Shown piece by piece: positions 35,976-47,262 of a stretch of 64,000 nucleotides of DNA. This DNA is from Erodium maritimum. Taxonomy: Eukaryota > Streptophyta > Magnoliopsida > Geraniales > Geraniaceae. The notes under the pieces were generated by a model. It had not been told where the DNA came from and did not search any database. It worked only from the letters and a program-made list of their open reading frames with translations. The stretch's first letter is position 1. Every line of letters begins with the position of its first letter. The stretch covers positions 56,900,039-56,964,038 of the forward strand of contig OY997593.1 of the NCBI GenBank assembly GCA_963921825.1, given 5' to 3'. The position numbers were made by a program, and so were the translations under genes.

Positions 35976-37662
35976 TGTTGGGTCTCAAGGTAGGGTTGGA
36001 GATGAACCAACTCGCAGCGGAAAATCAATGAAAACAAAGAGACGATTAAAACCGTGAAACAACTAACAAAGAATGGATTCACAAGAGAAAAATTCAGCAC
36101 TTGTTCTTACCAAAACAAGAACACCGGGTAACGAATGATTGGCTTGAGTCTCCAAGACGCCTACTTATCCACATGGGAATCAAAGCCACGTAGTTCTTCT
36201 CTTTTAGGACTCAAGAACACAAAAATGGAGGTGGAAACTAGCCAAACTCGAAATTGCCATGGAGAGGAGGGAGAAGTTGTATTTCCTATTCTTGTCTAGT
36301 ATTTGTTATGTTGAAAAAAGATGACTTAAACATAACAAACCCCATACTTGTCCAACTAAAGGCATGGGACAAGCATGGTGACAAGTAAGGTGTAAATAGG
36401 ACAAAGTATGACAAGACAAGATTGGGTTAGGTGGTGAATCACCAACACCTTAATCCTTGTCTTGCTTACTTAGTACTAATTAATCAAGACTTGATTAATT
36501 AGTTCCATGGGCCTTGGTTGCATGGGCCTTTCATGGGCCTCTTGGAACATGGCCCGTGGCTATTTCCAACGAGGTCCCGTGATTCGCTCATCGCCTCCAA
36601 GCCTTCCATACCGGAAATGTCCAACATTATCCGACGCGGTCAATCCCAAGACTCCAAGCCTTGTCTTGATCCGTAAAGTCCTATTCACTTACGAGCACAT
36701 GACCCAAAACCCAGTTTTGGTCATGTCCCGAGACAACTCCCTTTTGGCCATCCTCCATAAATTTGTCAATGAGTTTCACCCTCCGGTGTGACCCTTAGGT
36801 TTATGCATGTCATTAGATCAACGTAAAATCCCATTTTACTTGATCCTATTTAAGTGGCAACTAACGAGAGTTTAGTATTGCCTGACACTGCATAACGAAT
36901 CGACCATGTCGATTCTAACCTTTCCGTCGTCCCTGTCATTATCCTTTTATCTCCGATACCCTGTTTGAGATAAGGCATAGAGCCGTCATCCTTATTATTC
37001 TCAATCACTGTTCCTTGATATGTGAGATGACTGAATATATGATACCCAGTATCATGTTCATGGCCATTCTATTCATTCAGCCACTCTCGATCAAACGGCC
37101 GAGAACCGATATCTTTCCCATACCGTAGTATTAGGGATAAATCCCGTAGCCGTCTTTCGTGTCACTCATGCAGTCCGTCCCCTAGCCAATCCTAGCCGTT
37201 ATGGATGCCCCGTTACGGACAACGTTAGGATCAGGTCAAACTTAGTTGTTTATTGCATAACGATCACAAAGACTCTTTGGTCTAAGGATACATAGCAAGC
37301 TACAACAATGAATATGTTCATGACTTGATCTATGGCACATATTCATGTCGGGTCGTCCAATATCATGTCTCACATGATATCTATGATCAGACTCCGGAAT
37401 CTCATTCCACTGACTAATAGAACGTAAGCCATAAAGAGCCATCTTTCATACTAGTCGCTTCTAGTGAAGCTTTGTTGACTAGAGACCCATCGAGTGTGAT
37501 CTATCTCGATCTATGGTTCTATTCGCGTTGTGGGCATAGATCAGAGCACACATCGATATATTATTCCAACACATAAGTAATATAAAGCCGCTTTAATTTA
37601 TTGCTAACGATGATATATACGTTTGGACATTTAGGATTGAACTACGGGCACTAAAACTAACA
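35976..37662 (-). repeat. Copia 5' LTR
   Basis: 1,687 bp, the partner of 13,858-15,544. Ends are TGTTGGGTCTC and AAAACTAACA. On the right it is followed by duplication CGGGC and then by the rest of the split gypsy LTR. Confidence 0.93.
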
Positions 37663-39424
37663 CGGGCTTGGTTTCGGTACGGCACGCCGCACGGACCATG
37701 TCTGCTTCCGGGCCGGTGCGCTGCGCGGGCCGTGCCTGGTTACGGGCCGGTCTGTGGCACGCGCCGGGTCTGGTTCCGGGCCGGTCTGTGATGCGGTTCG
37801 GGTCTGGTACCGGGCCGGTTCGGGGCACGGGCCGGGTCGGATTCAGGGTCAGTGGGCCTTCTGAATTGGGCCTTGTTCGGCCCATTTCCCCGTTTTAGCC
37901 TATGTTGGACTCGGGCTTAATCAGTTATTTCTCGTTCTTACCGTAACTGAATTAGTTTTGACTCGAGTTTTACTTGTGATCCAAGGCTTCAGATCCGAGA
38001 TCGACGGAGGAGGAGAACCGAGGACATCGTGAAGTGGAGTAGGAAGCGAGCCAGGATGTCAGCAGCTAGGAGTTGATCGTTATTTACTTCTGAGGTAGGG
38101 ATCGTAGCGCATACCGGTTCGATTGTGGAAAGTTACTAGTATGCCTGCTTATTAATAATAATAACCGGAAAGGTCCTAGTTCGCATATAGGATGTGATTC
38201 ACTAGAATAACTGCTTTCAATTACATAATAATCGGACGAGTCTTAGTGTGCATGTAAGATGTGATTCACTAGTTTAATCGCTTTCATCTCTTGGGATATT
38301 GTCGTGCTGGTAGAATGGCCATGTCGAGCCTTAGGTTGGTTGTTGATTGAAATGACTGATCTTTGATTGAGATGCATGATGTGTGACTAAGTGTCGATAA
38401 GATTAATAATTATGTTATGTTATACTCATGAGCATGTTGTAACTATGCGTGGGCAAGTGTGTCGTGTTTGATGTGATGTGAACCTTTGGTTGTGATATGA
38501 TCGGGTGAGTGATAGACCGATTTGTGTGTTATGGTGAGTTAGCTCGGTTGGTATACCGTGGTCGAACTATGGCATTGTGATGCGTGTTATTCTCTTGATG
38601 TGTGTTCCAAGAGGGGTTCTGTCCGGTAGAGTACCTACACCGAGAGAGTATGCCGGTGTAGAGTATCGAGGACGATGATGGTTTAACCAATACCCCGATG
38701 CTCTATGGTCCGGGAAGGCGCACGACCGAGGTATGTGTCGGTCCGTTATGCGTGAGGCCCCGATTCTGTGTGACGGGAAGACGCTGAGGGATTTACGGTC
38801 TGGGATGTTACCCCGATTCTACGTGACGGGAAGATGTTGGGACCGATGCTTCGTGTTCCGGTACGATATATATGGGACGGGCTGCGATAGCCAGAGATTT
38901 TGGGATTAGTTGCACTAAGTATGTATTGTTCTGCTGTGTGTGATATGCTGCTGATTTGGCTTTGTGTGTTGTATTATTTGTGATTTTGATCTTACGAGGG
39001 TGATTAGTGGTTGGTACTTGTTCCGTGGGCGTTATTGATAATTATGCTTTGCTAGTATGCCCTAATTGGACAGTTACTCGTGGTATTGAACTAATGTTCA
39101 TAACCTTAACTACTTTTCCTACTGAGCGAAAGCTCACCCCTTTACCTTGTTTCCTTTCAGGTCTTGAGCGGGATGTGTACTAGCTGGATGCTCGATGCTT
39201 GGGAGCTTACGAGGGGCTTAGGCTAGATCGTTTAACGACGTACTGTTTTAACTTTTTCATACTCTTTTACTTCGTACTATTTACTGAGCTGTTGACTCGC
39301 GTTCTTATTGGAGATTTTAAAACTCTTAATTGAGACTCGTTTGTTACTAAATCGCTTTATTTATTATTTTTTTAAGTTCACGTCTTGAGTCCGGTCAAAA
39401 CCGGATTTGGGGCGTGACAATACA

Positions 39425-39833
39425 TATCTTTTTTGCATACCCCTTCTATACTTTCTGCGGGGTGACCCGAAGAAAAAAAGTACCTACAAAGGATACTGAA
39501 CACTTTGGAACACTCTCTAGTCAGGCAATCAACAAAGCTAAGTCGTCTATATTTTTTTAGCACTAACATATCCACTATCGACATACTGATTTGTTATGTC
39601 ACTTTGGGTATTTTTTTTAAATATCACAATCATCCATGTACATGTGTGTGCCCAACCTGGTAGGATGATGCCAACGCCAGAGCCTTTAGTTCATGTGATA
39701 GGATCCTCACTCGCATATCCGCTTGGGACGGTCAAATGTTATTTCTAGAAGAAAGAAAGTCATGATCCGCTTGATGCTCTAATCCATCCCGGTGTAAGCT
39801 ATGAGCGTTTTCTCATTTCTAGATTCACGTGAC
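39425..39833 (+). pseudogene. LINE-A ORF2 relic: RT, after the FADD block
   Basis: This short block continues LINE-A RT directly after the solo LTR. Readable traces include KKVPTKDTEHFGTLSSQAIN (the usual region after the FADD box), later AINKAK and IPV.AMSVFSF, matching the IPxYxMSVF motif of L1-type RTs. It ends at the LINE-B insertion (duplication 39,834-39,848). Heavily decayed. Confidence 0.6.
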
Positions 39834-39848
39834 ATTAGGCAATTACTT

Positions 39849-40659
39849 TTTTTTTTTGATCAGCAAAGCAAATGTAGATTAAAAACCTCTTTCGAGATGA
39901 AAGAGGAGGTGAAAACATACAGAACAAGGCTAAAAGCCAACAAGAAAAAACCAAACCTAACCTAGCTTAACACATAGCTAGATAGGGAACAAACAAAATA
40001 AAGAGAACTGTCCGAGCCAACATGGCCTTGAGATCATTACAACCAAAATTGCCATTGTATTTGGGATATCCTTTTCTTCCTTCTTGAACTGAGATTGAAA
40101 TGGAGCAGAACCAAGTAGCCAAAAGAAGTGATAAAAAGGCTTTGAGATCAAGTCAGCAAGTCCAACATAAATTGCCAACTCAATTGAGATAACCTTTGCT
40201 TCCTTGCTGAGCAAAATGCATTTAGACCAAGGAAAAGAATTGAAATTGTAATTGTTGCTGAGAGTAGAAAGGAGTGGATAATGTTGCTGTGAGTAGTCCC
40301 TTTTTTTGTTTTAAAAGCCAATGAGTTGTTGAATGAACCTCATTTGAACTGAGGTTGAAATGTAGCAGAACCAAAAGAAATAGCTTGTAAATATAGCTTC
40401 AAGGTGGGTTGGCAAGAACTTGAATGATGATCAGTTGAATGTTGTATGAAATGCAGCAAGTAGCAACCAAGAAGCACTATAAACAGAGGGAGAGAACACT
40501 CAAGCCTAGTAATGATCTACCCTCACACATAAAAGGCAGAGGAACCCCACACTCAATCACAGAAAGAGCCAATGAACTATCAGCAAACCTTACCAAACTC
40601 ACATCACTCCCCATCCCACCCCAAACCCAATCCCAACCCAAACCCCAAAGAGCAGTACC
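39849..40659 (-). other. LINE-B 3' UTR
   Basis: About 810 bp between the ORF2 stop and the poly(A) tract. No coding frame of interest on the minus strand. It contains a G/T-rich run (plus strand 40,610-40,660 is C/A-rich). Confidence 0.75.
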
Positions 40660-43600
40660 TCAATGTATGGAAGAGCAGCAGGCTGCAGGAGCTGCAGTCC
40701 AAGAGTTAAAGGAGAAGTAAACCTTTGAATCTTTGAATTTGGCCCATTCCCAAGCATAGGATTGATTTAGCACCTTTTTGAAAATATCCTTAGCTTCCAA
40801 CTTTAAGTTGTCAAAGATCAAGCAATTTCTTGCAAGCCAAATTTGCCAACAGCCTATATGAATAACCTTTCCCCAGCAAACCTTTTGTCTTGAGCCTACC
40901 AGAGATGACCAGGAGGAGAATAGTGATTTGGTAGAGCCTGGGATTGCCAATGCAAGACCCCACCAGTTGAAGATAAGCCCCCAAACCTCCCAAGTTCTTT
41001 GACAATGAAGTATAGTATGTGAAGCATCTTCTAGATCATTACAACAGATTGGACACATTAAGCCTTGTAGAGAAAGATCAAACCCTCTTGATTCAAGGAA
41101 ACATTTGGTTGGAATTGCTTCTAAGCAAGCAAGCCAGCAGAAGGCAACTATTTTTGGTGGTAAACCTGGTTTCCAAAGAGCTTTTGTCCACTTTGCATTA
41201 ATGGATGGTGCTGAGAGTTGAGTATCCAAGAGGGCATATAATTTTTTCACTGCAAAGCCCTTTTGATCCCCAGTCCAAACCAGTAGATCCTTATCATTGC
41301 TGAGAGAAATTCCAGTAAGAATGACTTGAAGTGCTTGCCAATTTGACTCTGCCCTTCCTCTTGGATTGCTTCTGAATTGTAATTCCCAATCACCATTTGA
41401 ATAAGCCTCTGAAACTAGTAATTTTTTTGACTGTGTAAGTAAATATAGCCTTGGAAATAAGTGCTTAAAAGCTATCTCCCCCCACCAAATGTCTTTCCAG
41501 AAGAGGATCCTCTCTCCATTTCCTAACTTCCAAGAGAGGCCTTGAATTCCAAATAGGTTTGTAAATAGTGGATCAGCATTTAGAGCAAGAATGTGTGACA
41601 TAAAACTGGAGCTCCCAATTTCCTTAAAGGAAGAAAGATCCCACTCAGAGGAGTTCCAGCCATATTTGGAGCAAATGACTCTCTTCCACAGTGTGTTATT
41701 TTCTAGAGCAAACCTCCACCACCACTTTGCTAGAAGAGCAATGTTCATTTTGGCTAGACTCTTTATCCCCAACCCTCCTGATAATTTTGTTTTGCATACT
41801 TTGTCCCAGCCTACTTTACAAAATACCTTTGACACTGAACTTCCATGCCAAAGGAATCATCTCTGCCAGGATTCCATTTGTTTGATAACTCCTTTAGGTG
41901 CTCTTATAATGGAAAAGAAGTACAAAGGCAAAGCACTTAGAGTTGACTTGATTAGTGTGATTCTTCCACCTAGAGACAGAAGCTTTGCTTGCCATAGACC
42001 AAGAGCTGACTTGAATTTCTTTATGATTGGCTCCCAGGTTTTGATTCTCTTAGGGTTGGCTCCTAATGGAAAGCCTAGATAAATTGTGGGAAGGGTGCCC
42101 ACAGCACAAAGTAGGACTTCTGTCAGCTTCTCTTCCTCCTCCAGTGAAATATTAAATGAGATGGCCACAGATTTTTCATAATTTACTGAGAGTCCTGAGG
42201 CCATTTTGAACATTGTGAGAGCAAACTTGAGGGCCAAGGCATTGGATACTGTGGCTTTGAAGAAGAACATTGTGTCATCTGCAAATTGTAGATGTGTTAT
42301 ATTGGGGCCATTATTATTGAATTGAATTCCTTGCAGATGTCCTTGCTCTACTGTGGCTTTGATGATCTTATTTAATCCTTCTGCAACTATTACAAATAGT
42401 ATTGGAGATAATGCACATCCCTGTCTCAGCCTTCTTGTAATTTGAAAGTCCTTGCTTGGAGTCCCATTTATAAGTACTGAAACATATGTCTTAGATAAGA
42501 ACTGATCCAGAGCTTCCACCTTGTTCCAAATTTCATCCTGGTTAGCATTTGCATAATAAACTCCCAGCTAACTTTATCAAAAGCCTTTTCAAAATCTGCC
42601 TTGAACATTACTGCTTTCTTCTTAGAGATTTGGATGTCATGTATTACTTCAGATGCTATTAGTATACCATCCACTATTTGCATGTCCTTGATGAAGCCAG
42701 ATTGCTCTTCTCCTATTAAATAGCCAATAACTTGCTTGAGTCTTGTGGATATGATTTTGGATAGAATTTTGTATGGACCACCCATGAGGCTAATAGGTCT
42801 GTAGTCATCAAATGTGAGAGGAGATGAATTTTTTGGTATCAAAGCCAAGAAGGAGGAATTTATTCCTTTCCCCAGTTGTCCAGTCTCAAAAAAGCAACAT
42901 AAGAAACTGAGAAGATCATCTTTTATGATTGACCAACAAACTTGGAAGAATTTTAATGTATAACCATCTGGACCACTGGCTTTTTCAGCATTACATGCCA
43001 TGACAGCTTGGAGTGTTTCTTCCTCAGTAAATGGCCTTTCTAGCCAAGAAGATTGCAAGTCTGTTAGTGTAGAGAAGGGGAGGTCTTCTAGAGTAATATA
43101 TGTGGCCCTTGTAGCAGTGAACCTCTTTGCAAAGTGTTGAGCAGCAGCTCCTTTTATTTCTGCAGGTGTGTCTAGCAGCTGATCATCATACACTATATGA
43201 GTAATTGTATTGTTTGCTCCTTTGAAATTTGCTATTCTATGAAAGTACTTTGAGCCTTTATCCCCTTCATCAAACCATTTCTTTCTTGCCTTTTGACTCC
43301 AAACTTTGGATAGCTGTTTGTATTTTAGAATCAAGTTAGCTTTTAGAGCTCCTCTCTTTGTGCATTCTTGAGGGGAGAGTGGTCTGTCTTCTAGTAGAGT
43401 ATCAAGCAGATCAATCTCCTTGATCAATAAAGAAATGTGTGTCTCAATATGGCCAAAGATGTTTGTATTCCAGTCCTTCAAATCTTTTTTAAGTAGCTTT
43501 AACTTCATCCACAAGACATAGTAAGGTTGACCTGAAATTTGATATGAGTTCCAAAATCCCTTGACTGCTTGTAGAAACCTGTTGTCCTCAGTCCATACAT

Positions 43601-44288
43601 TTAAGAATTTGAATAGTCTAGGACCCCAGTCTACCATATGATCATATAATATAACAGGCCTATGATCTGATATAGTCCTTGGCAAGCATAGTTGAGATGA
43701 TGAATTGAATTTTGCTAAAAACTCTTGGGAGATGAGATACCTGTCTAACCTTGAAGCTCTGGACTGAGGACCAAACCAAGTATACCTTCCTCCTTGCAAT
43801 GGTAAATCAATGAGAGCCTTGGTGTTGATGAGGTTTTGTAGGTGGATCATATCAAAACCTCCAGTTCTCTGTGAGGATCTTTCACTAGGTAGGGCTGAGA
43901 TTATTCTTCCCAATTCTTCCCAAAGCTCCTTTCTTTCTGTTTTTGAGTTTGAAGAGGCATATATGTTTATGAAGCAACATGTGGAGCCTGTGTGTAACCA
44001 TTTTCCTTGCCATACCAGACCTCCTTTGATTTCATATGAGTTTGAGACTGCAAAATCACCTGTTTTCCATATAGAAATAATCCCTCCCTTTGTATCTGAA
44101 GCATTCTTATGACAGAAATCCCATCCTCCCCTTAAATTGCATGATCTCAGAAAATTGGATGGCATTGAGTCAAGCTTTGTTTCTTGTAAAAAAATGAAGT
44201 TGGGGGCTTGTTTGTGTAGTAAGTCACTGAGGCACCTTCTTTTTTGAGGAGAAGTTATTCCTCTCACATTCCAAGTGAGGAATTTCAT
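40660..44288 (-). pseudogene. LINE-B ORF2 (endonuclease, RT, zf-RVT)
   Basis: The retrotransposition enzyme. It starts at ATG 44,288 with the endonuclease (MKFLTWNVRGITSPQKRRCL; FLQETKLD keeps the catalytic Glu; SDHRPVI keeps the catalytic His). The GDFN block expected after ALP (about 43,885) is missing without a frame change: the text passes straight from IISALP to SERSSQRTGGF. RT lies at about 43,000-41,900: KASGPDGYT, DYRPISLMG, FKADFEKAFDKVSWEF, RRLRQGCALSP, LQFADDTMFF (catalytic Asp pair intact). A zf-RVT domain follows near 41,200-40,980 (WKPGLPPKIVAFCWLACLEA, then CPICC...H..HC). Breaks: a frameshift at about 42,510 and a TGA at 41,857-41,859 in (R)FLWHG. Despite these it is otherwise well preserved. 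The missing GDFN should abolish nicking. Confidence 0.88.
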
Positions 44289-46912
44289 AGTGTAATGTGT
44301 TTGGACTTCTTTGTGTCCAACTTTAGCTCAGCGTCAGAGTCTCTTTGTAAATCTATGGAATGTTCATCAAATTCTCCTTCCAATTCTCCTGACTGATTTT
44401 TGAATTCCTCCAGAGCCTGTAACTGCTTGATTACTTCTTGGTCTGAGACTTTTGCTTTGAGGCCAATTGATTTCCCAAAGTTCCAAGCTTTGATGGGTAA
44501 TGTTTCTCCTTGTAGTGGTGTATTTTTTGTAATGGTTGGACTGTGATCTTTGGGAGTTGAGAGTTTGAGTTTTGATCTTGTGCTGTAGTCATGTGAAGTG
44601 TTGTCTCTGCTACATTTCTTCTTCTTCTTTTTTGACAAAGCCTTTACTTTCTGATATTTGCTTGTATTCACTAGACCAAGTGATTCAGCCACCTTTTGTA
44701 TTTGGTTTTCTTCAATTTTCTGCTGCAGTGGTGAGAGAAGTTGATCACCAGAAATGGGGCCACTTTGAATATAGTTGAGACCAAGACAGTCCATTGGAAG
44801 GGAAGTGATGGGACTGTAATCCCTTTGATGATCAGAGGAATTTAATGAAAAGGCTAAGGTATACTCTTGTGCAGCACAATATTTTTGTTGGGCCACTCCC
44901 ACATTTAATTCTTCAACTGTTGCTGTACTTGTGTGCAATATAATAAGATTTGTATAATCTCTTGTCTGTTGGGTAAAGGTTATGCCTTGTCGTAATAGAG
45001 TTTCTGTCCCTTCTTCTAATGTTGTAGTAAGCTGTAAAGTGTGAGTTTTTGAATTGACTTTGGAGTGTAAGACCATGGTTGTATTCTCAATGCTATGAAC
45101 CTCAACTGTGGAGATTGTTGGTTTCTTCTGAGTGTTTTGAACAGCAACTGTGGTGATTATTGCCTCCTCCAAAAATTTTGGGTCCTGAGTTTCACCAGAT
45201 TTTGTTGAAATGCCTCCTTCTAATTCTTCTGTTTCATTTTCTGAGGTTTTGAAAGTGTCCTCAACCACTGCATCATCCAAGTGGTTGTAGGAGTAGCTAT
45301 TGTTAATAAGAGCTGAGGGGAATTAATTCTGTCAGATGGAGACTGTAGTGGTATGATCGTATCTGCAGCAGAAGAGATTAAATGCTTCTTTGAAATATCT
45401 GGTTCTACAACCATTAATGAATCCTCCACCAATACTGGACTGACTTCTATGATTGGAAATAAATGTTGAGGCCTTTGTGATGAATTCTCCCCTTCCAAGG
45501 CTTCATCTGAGAGTGTAATTTCAAATTCAGATGACATCTCATCTGAGTCATTTTTGGAGTCTACCTCATAAGTGCTTGAGTCATCTGAGTCAGTGGTTGG
45601 TGAGGTACTAGGAAATAATGGTAGCTCTTCTGGTTTGATTGAATTGATCCAAAGCTTATATGCTTTGTTTCCCAGATAAATTTGTGTTTCCTCTGAGAAG
45701 GGAATTAGGTTGAATGAATGAATTAAGACATAAGCTATGTCAATATATGTACCTTGTTTTGTAATGGGATGGGAGTATATCATCGTTCCTCTATCAACCA
45801 CTACAGCCTGATATGATTCTTCACACCATCCTTGATAAGGCAAGCCATGAATAGCAATCCATATGAAGCTTCCTCCCTTGTCAATGAGATGGTTGAAGTT
45901 TGGAATAAATGTGAACCACTTTTGTAGCCAATTCTTGTCTTCTTTCATAATTTCCTCTCCATATAATTCATCAGGACAATAAACCAGAGCTGTCCTGTGG
46001 CCAAGAGATTTAACTTGCGACTCATATACTCCTTCTAAGGCAATTTCTCTTTGGATGGCTTCTACAGTGAGATTCAAGTGAGTTATTGCAAGTTGGCCTT
46101 GCCTCAGAACCACCTCATTCTTAGATACTATGGATCCTCTGTATTTGAAGTCCTCCTGTGTTACATATTTGGCTTGTGACCCCTCTGCAACTGGTTTCTC
46201 CTGCCCTTGGCCCTTGATCCTATCCCATGCTTTTGCTACAAAGAGTTTGTAGTTCCTTTCATAAAGACCATTGTACTTCTGAATTGTTGCCTCCAAGGAA
46301 GTAATGCTGTTGAAGAAAATGAAGCCAAATTTTTTTCCCCTTCTATTTAGTGCTTGAGCCATCTGAGCTTTACAGAAGCCTGCTTCAGAACCAAAAGTAT
46401 GCTCTAGCCAATCTCTGTCCAAACCATGAGGAATATTGCAAACATAACCTGTATATAACTTAGGTAATGGAGCCAACTTTTCAAACCCTGGTGGAGGGTA
46501 GTCCATTGAAGAGGATTCTTGAGGGTGCTGAGTAATTTCAGTTTCAGTTGTGCCTTTGAGCTGAAGCCTCCTTCCATCCATCCTACCATCTGCTCTATTA
46601 TGCAGCCTTCCCCTTTCCTCAAAAATTGGAGTGTGATCAGTGTCAGAATTGAGAGGTTGGAAGTGCTTATCATAAAACATTTTCTGGCCATCTAGCCATT
46701 TGGTCTTTCCTCCTGAGTTGTGTCTTGTCTGAAGAGGATAGTGAATGTGTTCTTTTCTTTTTTCCAATCCTTTTGGAGCCTTTTCTGAAGGAAGAAATGT
46801 GTGTGGATGGTGTTTGAATAGGTATCAATGCCTTTGAAAACCTTCCAGGTTGTTGTTCTAGAGCTCCACTTTGTTCTTGTGCTGAGAGGGCAGCTCCAGA
46901 AAGTCCTTCCAT
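44285..46912 (-). pseudogene. LINE-B ORF1 (RRM + DUF4283-like)
   Basis: The RNA-binding protein of the LINE. The likely start is ATG 46,912 (MEGLSGAALSAQEQSGALEQ). An A-rich frameshift at about 46,755 moves to the frame that carries the main domain. RRM lies at about 46,470-46,220: LYTGYVCNIPHGLDRDWLEH (RNP2-like) and KKFGFIFFNS (RNP1-like). A DUF4283-like stretch follows near 45,900-45,720 (GGSFIWIAIHGLPYQGWCEE). The acidic, Ser-rich C-terminal half crosses a second frameshift at about 45,280 and ends at 44,285 with a lysine-rich tail. The final ATGA overlaps the ORF2 start, so ORF2 may be translated by reinitiation. RRM-bearing ORF1 is known in the BNR group of plant L1 LINEs. Confidence 0.85.
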
Positions 46913-47247
46913 GTTGGTAAATTTTAGAAGCGTTGCCTTTGGAGCAAAACAAGAGGGAAAAGTCAGAAATAGAGTTATTCAAAGGTAGAAATGTTGATGC
47001 AGCAATGGTGGTCCGATGTGTTGTGAGCAATCATCCTGGACACTACACCATTTGAGGTTCAGTTGGTTTGAAAATCTCAGCTGTTCTTCATCCGTTGCTG
47101 TTCCTTGAAGATCTTGCGGTTGAATGGTGCTTGAATGTTGAATGTGTTGAAGATGCTACAGTGGCATTACTGTAGAGCTAGAGAGAAATACTTGACTCAC
47201 ACATTGTTCATGCTCTAACATCAACAACAAAAAAAGCATGGTGAAAT
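46913..47247 (-). promoter_or_regulatory. LINE-B 5' leader
   Basis: About 335 bp between the 5' edge (next to the 15-bp duplication) and the ORF1 ATG. L1-type LINEs carry an internal promoter here; no specific box could be identified. A second minus-strand frame (47,030-46,692) is open but has no motif. Confidence 0.5.
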
Positions 47248-47262
47248 ATTAGGCAGTTACTT

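Larger units (their letters stand above)
13858..37662 (-). mobile_element. Ty1/copia element (nest level 2), minus strand, split by gypsy
   Basis: It is bounded by two 1,687-bp LTRs (13,858-15,544 and 35,976-37,662) with ends TGTTGGG...ACTAACA. Flanks CAGGC (13,853-13,857) and CGGGC (37,663-37,667) form a 5-bp duplication with one difference. The PBS next to the right LTR shows that the right LTR is the 5' LTR. Going leftward, the order is PBS, leader, gag, integrase, RT, RNase H, PPT, 3' LTR, the copia order. The leader is interrupted by the gypsy nest at 20,222-35,597. The LTRs show about 9 differences in the first 300 bases by eye, which would suggest roughly one to two million years at a commonly used plant rate. 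It is broken, with many breaks in the coding part. Confidence 0.92.
12881..39419 (+). mobile_element. Gypsy solo LTR (nest level 1), about 2.73 kb, split by copia
   Basis: The left edge TGTAAGAACCGCCCCC and the right edge GGGGCGTGACA are the two ends of one LTR of the same Tekay-like family as 3,913-6,859, in plus orientation. Flanks GTACA (12,876-12,880) and ATACA (39,420-39,424) are a 5-bp duplication with one difference. The LTR itself occupies 12,881-13,857 and 37,668-39,419. The 23.8 kb between is a copia element with its own duplication. A TATA box (TATAAAAG) lies at about 13,201. A GC-rich repeat block spans the copia insertion point. No internal region remains. Removing it joins two blocks of LINE-A RT in register. 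Confidence 0.9.
39849..47247 (-). mobile_element. LINE-B: near full-length 7.4-kb LINE with RRM ORF1
   Basis: A minus-strand L1-type LINE. The right edge (5' end) is at 47,247. The left edge (3' end) finishes in a poly(A) tract (poly-T near 39,847-39,857 on the plus strand). A 15-bp duplication, ATTAGGCARTTACTT, lies at 39,834-39,848 and 47,248-47,262 with one difference. It holds a 5' leader of about 335 bp, ORF1 and ORF2 overlapping by ATGA, and a 3' UTR of about 800 bp. It inserted into the LINE-A RT region. Visible damage is light: about three frameshifts, one stop and one in-frame deletion in the endonuclease. It is much younger than LINE-A. No RNase H domain is present, unlike LINE-A, -C and -D. 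Confidence 0.93.

Noticed and set aside
41591-42082. Plus-strand frame of 163 residues
   Set aside because: It is the antisense shadow of LINE-B ORF2 RT, with no motif of its own.
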